Assembly: GCA_046313915.1 (NCBI GenBank)
Contig: JBKBXX010000047.1
Location: 1-23,868 of the forward strand
Origin: CAKKQX01 sp046313915
GTDB taxonomy: Bacteria; Pseudomonadota; Gammaproteobacteria; Burkholderiales; SG8-41
Length of the DNA stretch: 23,868 bases
Direction of reading: 5' to 3'
Part shown: positions 13,092 through 20,997 of the stretch, piece by piece
Numbering within the stretch: the first letter of the stretch is position 1
Layout: every line of letters starts with the position of its first letter
Program-made: the position numbers and the translations under genes
Notes under the pieces: generated by a model
Told to the model about the DNA's origin: nothing
Seen by the model: only the letters and a program-made list of their open reading frames with translations
Databases searched by the model: none

Positions 13092-14266
13092 ACATTCCCG
13101 ACGATGCGCTCGGCGCTTTCTGCCGCCATACCCATGTCGCCTTGCAAGGCTCGGGCGCGGGTCCGCTCGCCGGGCTGACGATGGGCGTCAAGGATCTCTA
13201 CGACATCGCCGGACACAAGACCGGTTTCGGCAGCCCCGCATGGCTGGCGACGCACGAAGCCGCCCGCGCGACGGCACCGGTGGTGCGGCAATTGCTCGAT
13301 GCCGGCGCCGACCTGGTCGGCAAAACCCAGACCGACGAACTCGCTTTCAGTCTCAACGGCGAAAATGCGCACTACGGCACGCCGGTCAACGTCAATGCGC
13401 CGGGGCGCATTCCGGGCGGCTCGTCGAGCGGTTCGGCTGCCGCGGTCGCCGGCGGCTTGTGCGATTTCGCGATCGGTACCGATACCGGCGGCTCGGTGCG
13501 CGCGCCGGCGAGTTTTTGCGGCATCTACGGCATGCGGCCGACGCACGGACGCATCTCGCTCGCGGGCGTGTGCCCGCTCGCCGCGAGTTTCGACACCTGC
13601 GGCTGGTTCGCACGCGAGGCGGCGCTGCTGGAGCGCGTCGGGCGGGTGCTGCTCGGCGCCGCCGCCGCACCTGCGCCCGGCCGCCTGCTGCTTGCCGCCG
13701 ATGCGTTCGCCCTCGCCGGTGATGCCGTCACCCGTGCGCTGCAGCCGGCCGTGGATCGCATCAGCGCGTTACTCGGCAAAGCCGAACCGGTCACGGTGAG
13801 TGCCGAAGGCCTGCCGCAGTGGTTCGAGGTGTTCCGCGTGTTGCAGGGCGCGGAAATCTGGGCGCAGCACGGCGAGTGGGTGAGGCGGGTGCAGCCCGCT
13901 TTCGGGCCCGGCATCCGGGAACGCATGCAGTGGGTCTCGACCTTGGCGGCGCGCGAGGTGGAGGAAGCCGGGGTGCGGCGCGAGGACATCGTGCGCCGCA
14001 TGGCGGCGCTGCTCGCCGGCGACGCCGTGCTGGTGCTGCCGACCGTGCCCGGCATCGCGCCGCTCAGGAACACGCCGCCGGCCGAGCTCGACGATTTCCG
14101 CAGCCGCGCCATGAGCCTGTTGTGCATCGCCGGGCTCGCACGGCTGCCGCAGATCAGCCTGCCGCTCGGCACGCTCGACGGCTGTCCCCTGGGGCTGTCG
14201 CTGATCGCACGGCGCGGCGGCGACGAAATGCTGCTCGCGCTCGCCCGCGAAGCGGGGCGGGCGTGA
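13088..14266 (+). CDS. Amidase-signature family hydrolase (AMI1-like)
   Basis: Amide-bond hydrolase of the amidase-signature family, 392 residues, without a signal peptide. The Ser-cisSer-Lys triad is complete: Lys35 in MGVKDLYD, cis-Ser112 in PGGSSSGS, and nucleophile Ser136 in GTDTGGSVR. The 24-residue spacing between the serines is canonical. The compact length and the motifs NGENAHYGTPVN and SFDTCGWFAR resemble the AMI1/indole-acetamide hydrolase branch more than GatA (about 480 residues). The true substrate is unknown. The ATG at 13088 overlaps the mpl stop and is preceded by GGAGG at 13079-13083. Its own stop overlaps the GTG of the next gene. Sharing an operon with mpl does not prove a murein role. 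Confidence 0.9.
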
Positions 14267-14829
14267 TCGTCTACGTTCACGGTTTCAACAGCTCGGCGCG
14301 CTCGTTCAAGGCGAAAGTGCTGCGCGAACGGCTGGCGGCGCTCGCGCGCGGCGATGAATTTGCCTGTCCCGAACTCGCGCACCGGCCGCGGCAGGCGATC
14401 GCCCAACTCGAAGCCGTGATCGCCGCCTCGCGGCAGCCGCCGGCGCTCATCGGCAGCTCGCTCGGCGGTTTCTACGCGACCTGGCTCGCTGAAAAATACG
14501 GGCTGAAAGCCGTGCTGGTGAATCCGGCGGTGCGCCCTTACGAGTCCCTGCGCGATTGTCTCGGGCCGCAGCAAAATCTTTACACCGGCGCAAAATACGA
14601 ATTCACTACGCGACATCTTGCCGAACTGCGCGAGCTCGAAACGGAAGCGGTCACGCCCGAACGCTATCTGCTCATGGTGCGCACCGGCGACGAAGTGCTC
14701 GACTACCGCCAGGCAGTCGAAAAATACCGCGGCGCGCGGCAAATGGTGATCGAGGGCGGCGATCACGGTTTCGGCGATTTTGCCGATTATCTGGACGCGG
14801 TCCTGGCGTTTTGCGGCGTCGCCGCTTGA
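14263..14829 (+). CDS. YqiA-like alpha/beta-hydrolase (esterase)
   Basis: Small cytosolic alpha/beta-hydrolase of 188 residues in the YqiA/UPF0227-type esterase family. The start YVHGFNSS gives the oxyanion-hole region, the nucleophile elbow is G-S-S66-L-G, and the catalytic His lies in GGDHGFGDF near the C-terminus. The Asp is probably in RTGDEVLDY. I chose the GTG at 14263 because it yields MIVYVHGF, where such proteins normally begin, and because GTGA overlaps the amidase stop, implying coupled translation. Its natural ester substrate is not known. Confidence 0.87.
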   Translation: MIVYVHGFNSSARSFKAKVLRERLAALARGDEFACPELAHRPRQAIAQLEAVIAASRQPPALIGSSLGGFYATWLAEKYGLKAVLVNPAVRPYESLRDCLGPQQNLYTGAKYEFTTRHLAELRELETEAVTPERYLLMVRTGDEVLDYRQAVEKYRGARQMVIEGGDHGFGDFADYLDAVLAFCGVAA

Positions 14830-14876
14830 TCCCGTCGTGCCGGTTTCCCATCTGTGCGATATCGAAACGGCATCTC

Positions 14877-14905
14877 TTTGCAGTCCATGGCGGAAAGCGT
14901 AGGAT
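14877..14905 (+). promoter_or_regulatory. Candidate promoter for the kelch gene
   Basis: TTTGCA (14877-14882) and TAGGAT (14900-14905) are 17 bases apart, each matching 4 of 6 sigma-70 consensus bases. A transcript from here would begin around 14912, at the foot of the hairpin described next, leaving an approximately 85-base leader. Confidence 0.35.
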
Positions 14906-14908
14906 TAC

Positions 14909-14937
14909 GCAACCTCCTGGCGGAGGACTGCGGTTGC
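14909..14937 (+). promoter_or_regulatory. Leader hairpin with anti-Shine-Dalgarno strand, upstream of kelch gene
   Basis: CCTCC (14913-14917) pairs with GGAGG (14922-14926) around a TGGC loop. Flanking GCAACC (14909-14914) and GGTTGC (14932-14937) offer an overlapping outer pairing. The ACCTCCT strand is also complementary to the very strong ribosome binding site AAAGGAGGAGG at 14983-14993. Alternative folding could hide or free that site. No named riboswitch class is recognised. Confidence 0.35.
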
Positions 14938-14996
14938 AGGACGGCAACACAACAAAAACCAATGCACGACTTTTCGAATTTCAAAGGAGGAGGCCC

Positions 14997-16046
14997 ATGC
15001 TACTGCATACGTTCCGGTCCATGGTGATGGTGCTGTGTCTCGGGTTGTTGCCGTTTTCGGCGGCCCAGGCGCAGAAATGGGAAACGAAAGCGCCATTCCC
15101 GCAAGGTGCCGAAGAAGTCTACGGCATCGGCGCCGGCGGCAAGCTTTACGTATTCGGCGGACTCGGTCCTGGCTGGACGCCGCTCGGCATGGTCTATGAA
15201 TACGATCCCGCAAGCGACAAATGGAGCAAGAAAAAGAACATGCCGCTGCTGTCGCATCACGTTGCCCTGGCGGAAATGAACGGCAAGATCTATGTATTCG
15301 GCGGGTTTGTCAAACCCGCGTCCGGCCCCACGGCATGGGTGCCGATCGATAACGCCTGGGAGTATGATCCGGCCAATGACGCCTGGAAGGCGCTCGCGCC
15401 GATGTCCGGCAAGCGCGGTTCGGCGGTGGCGGCGGTTCACGGCGGCAAGATTTACGTGATCGGCGGTGCCGGCGTGCATCCCGGCTCCAAGGAGACAGCC
15501 GTGCATCCGGCGCGCCCCCACCGCGCGGTCGACACCAACGAGGTCTACGATCCGGCTTCCAATACATGGGAAAAACGCAGCACCATGCCCACGGCGCGCA
15601 ACCACGCGGCGATAGGGGTGGTCAACAACAAGATCTATGTCATCGGCGGGCGCATCGGTGCCGCTTTCATCACCCGTGCCAGCAACACCGATATCGTTGA
15701 GGAGTACGATCCGGTGACTGACCAATGGGGCGCGTTGAAAGCGCCGATGCCTACGCCGCGCAGCGCCAGCGCCTGGGGCACCTACAAAGGCAGGATCTAT
15801 GTCGCGGGCGGCGAACAGCGTACCAACACATTCCAGCGCACGTTCCGCGCGGTCGAGGCCTATGATCCCAAGGCCAACAGCTGGTCAAGCATGCCCTCGA
15901 TGACCTATCCGCGCCATGGCCTGGCCGGCGACATCGTCAACGGCAAGTTCCATGCGGTGAGCGGCGACGTGGCCTCGGGCGGTGCGCCCGGTGCGCATAT
16001 CGAGTCTGATGTGCACGAAGTACTGGATCTGGACAGCATCAAGTAA
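14997..16046 (+). CDS. Exported kelch-repeat beta-propeller protein
   Basis: A 349-residue secreted or periplasmic protein. Residues 1-25 are a signal peptide (hydrophobic core around 9-20, cleavage after AQA). The rest is six kelch repeats of about 50 residues, each with GKIYV(F/I)GG and then YDP..(D/N).W, for example LYVFGG, IYVFGG, IYVIGG, IYVIGG, IYVAGG. The last repeat is degenerate (FHAVSGD). Six blades suggest a closed propeller. Kelch propellers bind ligands or proteins and a few are enzymes (galactose oxidase, sialate mutarotase), but no catalytic motif is evident here. The ATG at 14997 has a near-perfect ribosome binding site (AAAGGAGGAGG) six bases upstream, suggesting high expression. 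The gene stands alone between the mpl operon and the ligase fusion. Confidence 0.88.
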   Translation: MLLHTFRSMVMVLCLGLLPFSAAQAQKWETKAPFPQGAEEVYGIGAGGKLYVFGGLGPGWTPLGMVYEYDPASDKWSKKKNMPLLSHHVALAEMNGKIYVFGGFVKPASGPTAWVPIDNAWEYDPANDAWKALAPMSGKRGSAVAAVHGGKIYVIGGAGVHPGSKETAVHPARPHRAVDTNEVYDPASNTWEKRSTMPTARNHAAIGVVNNKIYVIGGRIGAAFITRASNTDIVEEYDPVTDQWGALKAPMPTPRSASAWGTYKGRIYVAGGEQRTNTFQRTFRAVEAYDPKANSWSSMPSMTYPRHGLAGDIVNGKFHAVSGDVASGGAPGAHIESDVHEVLDLDSIK

Positions 16047-16056
16047 CACGGTTGTG

Positions 16057-16081
16057 GACGGGGCGCGCAATACGCCCCGTC
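16057..16081 (+). terminator. Hairpin after the kelch gene, terminator candidate
   Basis: A perfect 9-base-pair GC-rich stem, GACGGGGCG / CGCCCCGTC, with a 7-base loop begins 11 bases after the kelch stop. It has no T-run on either strand, so it may act through Rho or protect the 3' end rather than terminate by itself. Confidence 0.45.
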
Positions 16082-16121
16082 TACGTGCTGATTCGTCCGT
16101 GTAACGGATTCCGGTTTCATC

Positions 16122-16149
16122 GCCGGCCAATGGCGCTAGAATGGCCGGC
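16122..16149 (+). promoter_or_regulatory. Inverted repeat around a -10-like box before the ligase fusion
   Basis: GCCGGCCA (16122-16129) and TGGCCGGC (16142-16149) form a perfect 8-base inverted repeat with a 12-base spacer. The spacer holds most of a -10-like TAGAAT (16137-16142). The ATG follows at 16151, so a transcript from this box would be leaderless or nearly so. The arrangement could be an operator overlapping the promoter or an RNA hairpin over the start codon. The -35 is weak (TTTCAT at 16115-16120). Confidence 0.4.
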
Positions 16150-16150
16150 A

Positions 16151-18961
16151 ATGACGTCTGAATCTGCCATCAGTCTGTCGGCTGACGACGCAGCAACGCG
16201 GTTGCTCGGGCTGATTTGTGCCTTTCTCGAAGAAAGCCGGCCCGGCCGTCGCATCAGCGTAACGCTCGACAGCCCTTTCGACAGGGAACTGGGGGTGGAC
16301 AGCCTGGGGCGCGTCGAGCTGCTGCTGCGCGTCGAACGCGAATTCGGCGTGAGCCTGCCCGAGCGCGCGCTGGCGAGCGTCGAAACCCCGCGCGACCTGC
16401 TGCTGTTCGTGCTCGCCGCGCATGCGCCGGCGAAAGAAGCGGAAAAGACGGTGCGCGAGCTCGCGGTGCCGTCCGATGCGCGGTTGCCCGAGCAGGCGCA
16501 AACCCTGGTCGAAGTCCTCGACTGGCACGTGGCGCGGCATCCGGGCCAATTGCAGATCCACCTCTACGACGAGGACGGGAGCGAGCACGAGCTGAGCCAT
16601 GCCGACCTCAAAACCGGCGCCGAGGCGGTCGCCGCCGCGCTGGTCGAAAGCGGGCTGGAGCCGGGGCAGACGGTGGCAATCATGCTGCCCACCGGCCGCG
16701 ATTATTTTTTCAGCTTCTACGGCATCCTGATCGCGGGCGCCATCCCGGTGCCGATTTATCCGCCGCTGCGGCCCGCGCAGCTCGAAGACCACCTGCGGCG
16801 CCATGCGGGGATACTCGCCAATGCCCAGGCGGCGCTGATGATCACCGTGCCGGAAGCGCAGGCGGTGGCTTTGCTGCTGCGCTCGCAAGTGCCGTCGCTG
16901 CGCAGCGTGCTGACGCCGCAGGATTTCGCGCCGGGCCGCAAGCTGGAACTGCATCCGCGCCTCGGCGCCGCGGATATCGCCTTCCTGCAATACACTTCGG
17001 GCAGCACCGGCAACCCCAAGGGCGTGATCCTCACCCATGCCAACCTGCTCGCCAACATCCGTGCCATGGGGCAGGCCGTCAGCGCCGTCCCCGGCGACGT
17101 GTTCGTGAGCTGGCTGCCGCTCTACCACGACATGGGGCTGATCGGCGCCTGGCTGGGCAGCCTCTATCATGGCTTTCCGCTGGTGATCATGTCGCCGCTC
17201 GCTTTCCTGTCGCGCCCCCAGCGCTGGCTGTGGGCGATTCATCGTCATCGCGGCACCTTGTCAGCGGCGCCGAATTTTGCTTATGAGCTTTGTTTGCGCA
17301 AAATCGAAGACGCCGACATCGCGGGCCTCGATCTGAGCTCGTGGCGTTATGCGTTCAACGGCGCCGAGCCGGTCAGTCCCGAGACCGTGATCGCGTTTGG
17401 CGAGCGCTTCGCGAAATACGGCCTGCGTGCCGAAGCGATCGCGCCGGTCTACGGGCTGGCCGAAAACTCGGTGGGCCTCGCGATTCCGCCGCCGGGGCGC
17501 GGCGTGCGCATCGACCGCATCCGGCGCGAGCCTTTTCTGGCGACGGGGCGGGCGATTCCGGCGGGCGACGACGAGCACGAGGTGCTGCGCATGGTGGCCT
17601 GCGGGCCGCCCCTGCCCGGCCACGAGGTGCGGGTGGTGGACGCGGCCGGTTTCGAAGTGGCCGAACGCCAGGAAGGTCGCCTGCAGTTCAGGGGGCCTTC
17701 CGCGACCAGCGGCTACTACCGCAATCCCGAGGAGACGCGCAGGCTTTTTTCCGGCGACTGGCTCGAAAGCGGCGATTACGCCTATCTCGCCGACGGCGAG
17801 ATCTACATCAGCGGCCGCGTCAAGGACGTGATCATCCGCGGCGGCCGCAACATCTTTCCTTACGATCTCGAGCAGGCGGTGGGCAATATTGCCGGCATCC
17901 GCAAGGGTTGCGTGGCGGTGTTCGGGAGTCGCGACCCGCATTCGGGGATCGAACGCCTGGTGGTGCTGGCGGAGACGCGCGAAACCGCGGAGGCGGCGCG
18001 CGAGCGGTTGCGGCAGCGGATCAACGAAGTGGCGGTGGATGTGCTCGGCATGCCGGTCGACGACGTGGTGCTCGCGCCGCCGCATACCGTGCTCAAGACT
18101 TCCAGCGGCAAGATCCGGCGCGCCGCGAGCCGCGAATTCTACGAGCGCGGCGGCCGCGCCGCCCGGCCGGCGCCGGTGTGGTGGCAGGTGACGCGGCTGA
18201 TATGGGCGGCGCTGTTGCCGCAGATGAGGCGTACGGGGTACGCCGCGATCGAAGTGGCATATGGCTGTTACGTGCTGGCGTGGTTCGCGCTGCTCGCGCC
18301 GCTCACCTGGTCGGCGGTGGCGCTCATCGCGAGGCCGCAGTGGAGCCGCCCGCTGATCCACTATGCGGCGCGGCTGTTTTTGTGGCTCGCACGCATCCCC
18401 GTGATGTGCCGCGGCACGGAAAACCTGCCGGCGGCGCCTTGCGTGCTGGCGATGAATCACACCAGCTATCTCGACGGCATCGCGCTTGCCGCGGCGCTGC
18501 CGCCGCGGTTTCGCTACGCGTTTGCCGCCAAGCGCGAGTTCGCGCGCCAGCTGATTCCGCGGCTGTTCCTGCGCGGCATCGGCGCGGTGTACGTCGAGCG
18601 CTACGACGCGCGCCGGGGCAGCGCGGATGTCGAGCAGTTCGCGGCGGTGCTGCGGGCGGGGGTTTGTCCCGTTTTTTTCCCGGAAGGAACGTTCGACCGC
18701 CGCGCCGGGTTGAGGCCTTTCCGCAGCGGTGCTTTTGCGGTGGCGGCGCGCGCCGGCGTGCCGGTGCTGCCGGTGACCATCCGCGGCGCACGCGCCGTCC
18801 TGCGCGACGACAGCTGGTTCGCGCGGCGCGGCGCGATCACCCTGATTTTCGGCACGCCGCGCGAACCGCTTGGCGCGGACTGGGAAGCGACTGTAAAATT
18901 GCGCGACGCGGTGCGGGACGAAATCCTGCGTGCGAGCGGAGAGCCCGATCTCGCGCAATAA
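16151..18961 (+). CDS. ACP - fatty-acyl-AMP ligase - PlsC acyltransferase fusion
   Basis: A 936-residue three-part enzyme. (1) Residues about 10-95 are an acyl carrier domain; Ser51 in LGVDSLGRVEL is the phosphopantetheine site. (2) About 115-670 is an adenylating enzyme with YTSGSTGNPKG at 281-291 and catalytic Lys654 in TSSGKIRR. The LSRPQRWLWAI...APNFAYELC region looks like the fatty-acyl-AMP ligase branch, which loads acyl chains onto carrier proteins rather than CoA. (3) After a hydrophobic segment (about 700-725) comes a PlsC-type acyltransferase with H770-T-S-Y-L-D775 and FFPEGT at 842-847. The parts suggest activation of a free fatty acid, transfer to the built-in carrier, then acylation of a lysolipid or other hydroxyl acceptor at the membrane. 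The acceptor is unknown. The order differs from E. coli Aas (acyltransferase first, no carrier domain). The start ATG 16151 avoids an Arg-rich, non-conserved upstream extension. Confidence 0.9.
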   Translation: MTSESAISLSADDAATRLLGLICAFLEESRPGRRISVTLDSPFDRELGVDSLGRVELLLRVEREFGVSLPERALASVETPRDLLLFVLAAHAPAKEAEKTVRELAVPSDARLPEQAQTLVEVLDWHVARHPGQLQIHLYDEDGSEHELSHADLKTGAEAVAAALVESGLEPGQTVAIMLPTGRDYFFSFYGILIAGAIPVPIYPPLRPAQLEDHLRRHAGILANAQAALMITVPEAQAVALLLRSQVPSLRSVLTPQDFAPGRKLELHPRLGAADIAFLQYTSGSTGNPKGVILTHANLLANIRAMGQAVSAVPGDVFVSWLPLYHDMGLIGAWLGSLYHGFPLVIMSPLAFLSRPQRWLWAIHRHRGTLSAAPNFAYELCLRKIEDADIAGLDLSSWRYAFNGAEPVSPETVIAFGERFAKYGLRAEAIAPVYGLAENSVGLAIPPPGRGVRIDRIRREPFLATGRAIPAGDDEHEVLRMVACGPPLPGHEVRVVDAAGFEVAERQEGRLQFRGPSATSGYYRNPEETRRLFSGDWLESGDYAYLADGEIYISGRVKDVIIRGGRNIFPYDLEQAVGNIAGIRKGCVAVFGSRDPHSGIERLVVLAETRETAEAARERLRQRINEVAVDVLGMPVDDVVLAPPHTVLKTSSGKIRRAASREFYERGGRAARPAPVWWQVTRLIWAALLPQMRRTGYAAIEVAYGCYVLAWFALLAPLTWSAVALIARPQWSRPLIHYAARLFLWLARIPVMCRGTENLPAAPCVLAMNHTSYLDGIALAAALPPRFRYAFAAKREFARQLIPRLFLRGIGAVYVERYDARRGSADVEQFAAVLRAGVCPVFFPEGTFDRRAGLRPFRSGAFAVAARAGVPVLPVTIRGARAVLRDDSWFARRGAITLIFGTPREPLGADWEATVKLRDAVRDEILRASGEPDLAQ
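18870..18899 (+). promoter_or_regulatory. Candidate promoter for the exoribonuclease, inside the fusion gene end
   Basis: TTGGCG (18870-18875, 4 of 6) and TAAAAT (18894-18899, 5 of 6) are separated by 18 bases, about 145 bases before the RNase ATG. They lie in coding sequence, so the match could be chance. The TAAAATTGC string is shared with the metH upstream region. Confidence 0.35.
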
Positions 18962-19042
18962 TTCCCGGCCGACCTCGCCGATCAATTCAATGCCGCTTTG
19001 CCGCGGCGCCTTTCTGCCTGCCGCCGTCACCCCTTGGAATAC

Positions 19043-20893
19043 ATGAACGTATTTTACGAAGAAGAAGGCCAGTTCAAAGTCGGCGCGATTCTCGCCGACA
19101 ACAATACTTCGCTGCAGGTCGAGGCGCCGCACGGCAAGCGCTCCAAGGTGAAGGCCAGTGCGGTGCTGTTCCGCTTCGAGCAGCCGCCGCTTGCCGGTTT
19201 CATGGAGCAGGCCCACAAAATCGGCGAAGCAATGGACGTCGATTTCCTGTGGCAGTGCTGCGGCGAGAGCGAGTTTTCCTACGACAGCCTGGCGCAGGAG
19301 TATTTCGGCCATCCCCCCGGCCCTCTCGAATCCGCGGCGGTGCTGATGCGTCTGCACGGGGCGCCGATGTATTTTTACAAGAAGGGGCGCGGCCGCTACA
19401 AAGCGGCGCCGCCGGAAGCGCTCCAGGCCGCGCTGGCGGGTCTCGAGAAAAAGCGCCAGCAGGCGCTGAGGAAGCAGGAATATCTCGCGCAGCTCACCGC
19501 CTTCACCTTGCCGGCCGGATTCGACGCGGTGTTGAAGCAGCTGCTGTACCGGCCGGAGAAGAGCAGCCTCGAATGGAAAGCGCTCGAGGAAGCGGCCGCG
19601 GTGCTCAAACTGTCGCCGCTCAAGCTGCTCGAACGCTGCGGCGCGCTGCCGTCCTCGCACGATTACCATCTCGGCCGCTTTCTGTTCGAACACTTTCCCC
19701 ACGGCACCGGTTTCGGCGCGATCGAGCCGGCGGCGGTGCCGGCGGGGCTGCCGGTGGCGGCGGTGCGCGCTTTCAGCATCGACGACGCCACGACCACCGA
19801 AATCGATGACGCATTCTCGCTCACGCCGCTCGCGGCAGGCGGCTGGCAGGTGGGCATCCACATCGCCGCACCCGCGCTCGGCGTGGCGCCGGGATCGGCT
19901 GCCGACCGGGTGGCGCGCGAACGCCTGTCGACGGTTTATTTTCCGGGAGCCAAGATCACCATGCTGCCGCAGCAGGTGATCGCCCCCTATTCGCTGGACG
20001 CCGGCGCCGAGCGGCCGGCGCTTTCCTGCTATGTCGAGCTCACTGCGGCGCTCGAAGTGGTCGCGGTTCGCAGCGCGGTGGAAATGGTGCCGGTCGCAGC
20101 CAATCTGCGGCTCGATGCACTCGAGGCGGTGTTCCATGCCGAGAGCGTGGCGCGCGGCGTCGTGGAACACGAATTCGGCGAGCAGCTGCTGCTGCTGTGG
20201 CGTTTCGTCAGCGCGCTCGAAGCGGGCCGCGGCAAGGCCGAGGCCGCTGCGCCCGAACGCCTCGATTACACCTTTCATGTCGAAAACGAGCGCGTGCGCA
20301 TCGTTGCGCGCCGCCGCGGCACGCCGCTCGACAAGGTGGTTTCGGAGCTGATGATTTTCGTCAACCGCCACTGGGGCGAAGCGCTGGACGCCGCCGGCGT
20401 GGCGGCGATCTATCGCAACCAGGGCAATGGCGCGGTGCGGATGAGCACCGTGCCGTCGGGACACGCCGGCCTCGGCGTCGAGCACTACATCTGGGCGAGT
20501 TCGCCATTGCGGCGCTATATCGACCTGCTCAACCAGCGGCAGATCATCGCTTTCGTGCGCGGCGATGCACCGGTGTACCAGGCGAACAGCGAAGTGCTGC
20601 TGTCGGCGATGCGCGATTTCGAAATCACTTATGAGGCTTATGCCGAGTTTCAGCGCGTCATGGAACGCTACTGGTGTCTGCGCTGGCTGCTCCAGGAAAA
20701 TGTCGCGGTGGTGACGGCAAGAGTGCTGCGCGAAAACCTGGTGCGCTTCGACAACCTGCCGCTCGTGGTGCGAGTGCCTTCGCTGCCGGCGCTGGAAAAC
20801 GGCGCTGCGGTCGAGCTCGCGGTTTCCGACATCGATCTGCTCGAACTCACTTTTCATTGCGAATTCCGCAAACGGCTCGCACCGCTGCCGTAG
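19043..20893 (+). CDS. RNase II/RNB-family 3'-5' exoribonuclease
   Basis: Processive 3'-5' RNA exonuclease of the RNB superfamily, 616 residues, cytosolic. The RNB domain covers about residues 235-560. The catalytic acidic cluster is I-D247-D248-ATTT-E253-I-D255-D256, followed by VGIHIAAPA, the RERLSTVYFPG stretch and the late signature SSPLRRYIDLLNQRQ that positions the RNA 3' end. The N-terminal approximately 230 residues (VFYEEEGQFKVGAILADN start) are of the type seen in short betaproteobacterial and cyanobacterial RNB proteins rather than E. coli RNase R. The C-terminal tail is short, with at most a small S1-like fold. The ATG at 19043 fits the family start; an in-frame TTG at 18998 would add 15 Arg-rich residues. 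There is no strong ribosome binding site. Confidence 0.92.
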   Translation: MNVFYEEEGQFKVGAILADNNTSLQVEAPHGKRSKVKASAVLFRFEQPPLAGFMEQAHKIGEAMDVDFLWQCCGESEFSYDSLAQEYFGHPPGPLESAAVLMRLHGAPMYFYKKGRGRYKAAPPEALQAALAGLEKKRQQALRKQEYLAQLTAFTLPAGFDAVLKQLLYRPEKSSLEWKALEEAAAVLKLSPLKLLERCGALPSSHDYHLGRFLFEHFPHGTGFGAIEPAAVPAGLPVAAVRAFSIDDATTTEIDDAFSLTPLAAGGWQVGIHIAAPALGVAPGSAADRVARERLSTVYFPGAKITMLPQQVIAPYSLDAGAERPALSCYVELTAALEVVAVRSAVEMVPVAANLRLDALEAVFHAESVARGVVEHEFGEQLLLLWRFVSALEAGRGKAEAAAPERLDYTFHVENERVRIVARRRGTPLDKVVSELMIFVNRHWGEALDAAGVAAIYRNQGNGAVRMSTVPSGHAGLGVEHYIWASSPLRRYIDLLNQRQIIAFVRGDAPVYQANSEVLLSAMRDFEITYEAYAEFQRVMERYWCLRWLLQENVAVVTARVLRENLVRFDNLPLVVRVPSLPALENGAAVELAVSDIDLLELTFHCEFRKRLAPLP

Positions 20894-20983
20894 CGCGCGG
20901 TGCCGCGGGCGGAGAGTTTTGATGACCGATGTGCCCCGCGCGGTTATCAAAAGGCTTTTCTATGCAGGCCCCATGCCGTTGGG

Positions 20984-20989
20984 TAAAAT
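20984..20989 (+). promoter_or_regulatory. Candidate -10 box for the TonB-like gene
   Basis: TAAAAT lies exactly 8 bases before the ATG at 20998, the same spacing as the TAGAAT-ATG arrangement before the ligase fusion. A transcript would start at or next to the ATG. A GAGG at 20990-20993 could otherwise serve as a ribosome binding site on a longer mRNA. No good -35 is present. Confidence 0.3.
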
Positions 20990-20997
20990 GAGGCGTC

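Noticed and set aside
14962..15027. 21-codon ORF overlapping the kelch ribosome binding site and start
   Set aside because: No ribosome binding site of its own and a composition set by the GGAGGAGG tract; chance is the simplest explanation.
17261..20950. Very long open frame (1229 codons) on the minus strand across the ligase fusion and RNase genes
   Set aside because: It is antisense to two genes with clear motifs, its translation is rich in Arg, His and Ala with no recognisable domain, and GC-rich codon use routinely opens this frame.
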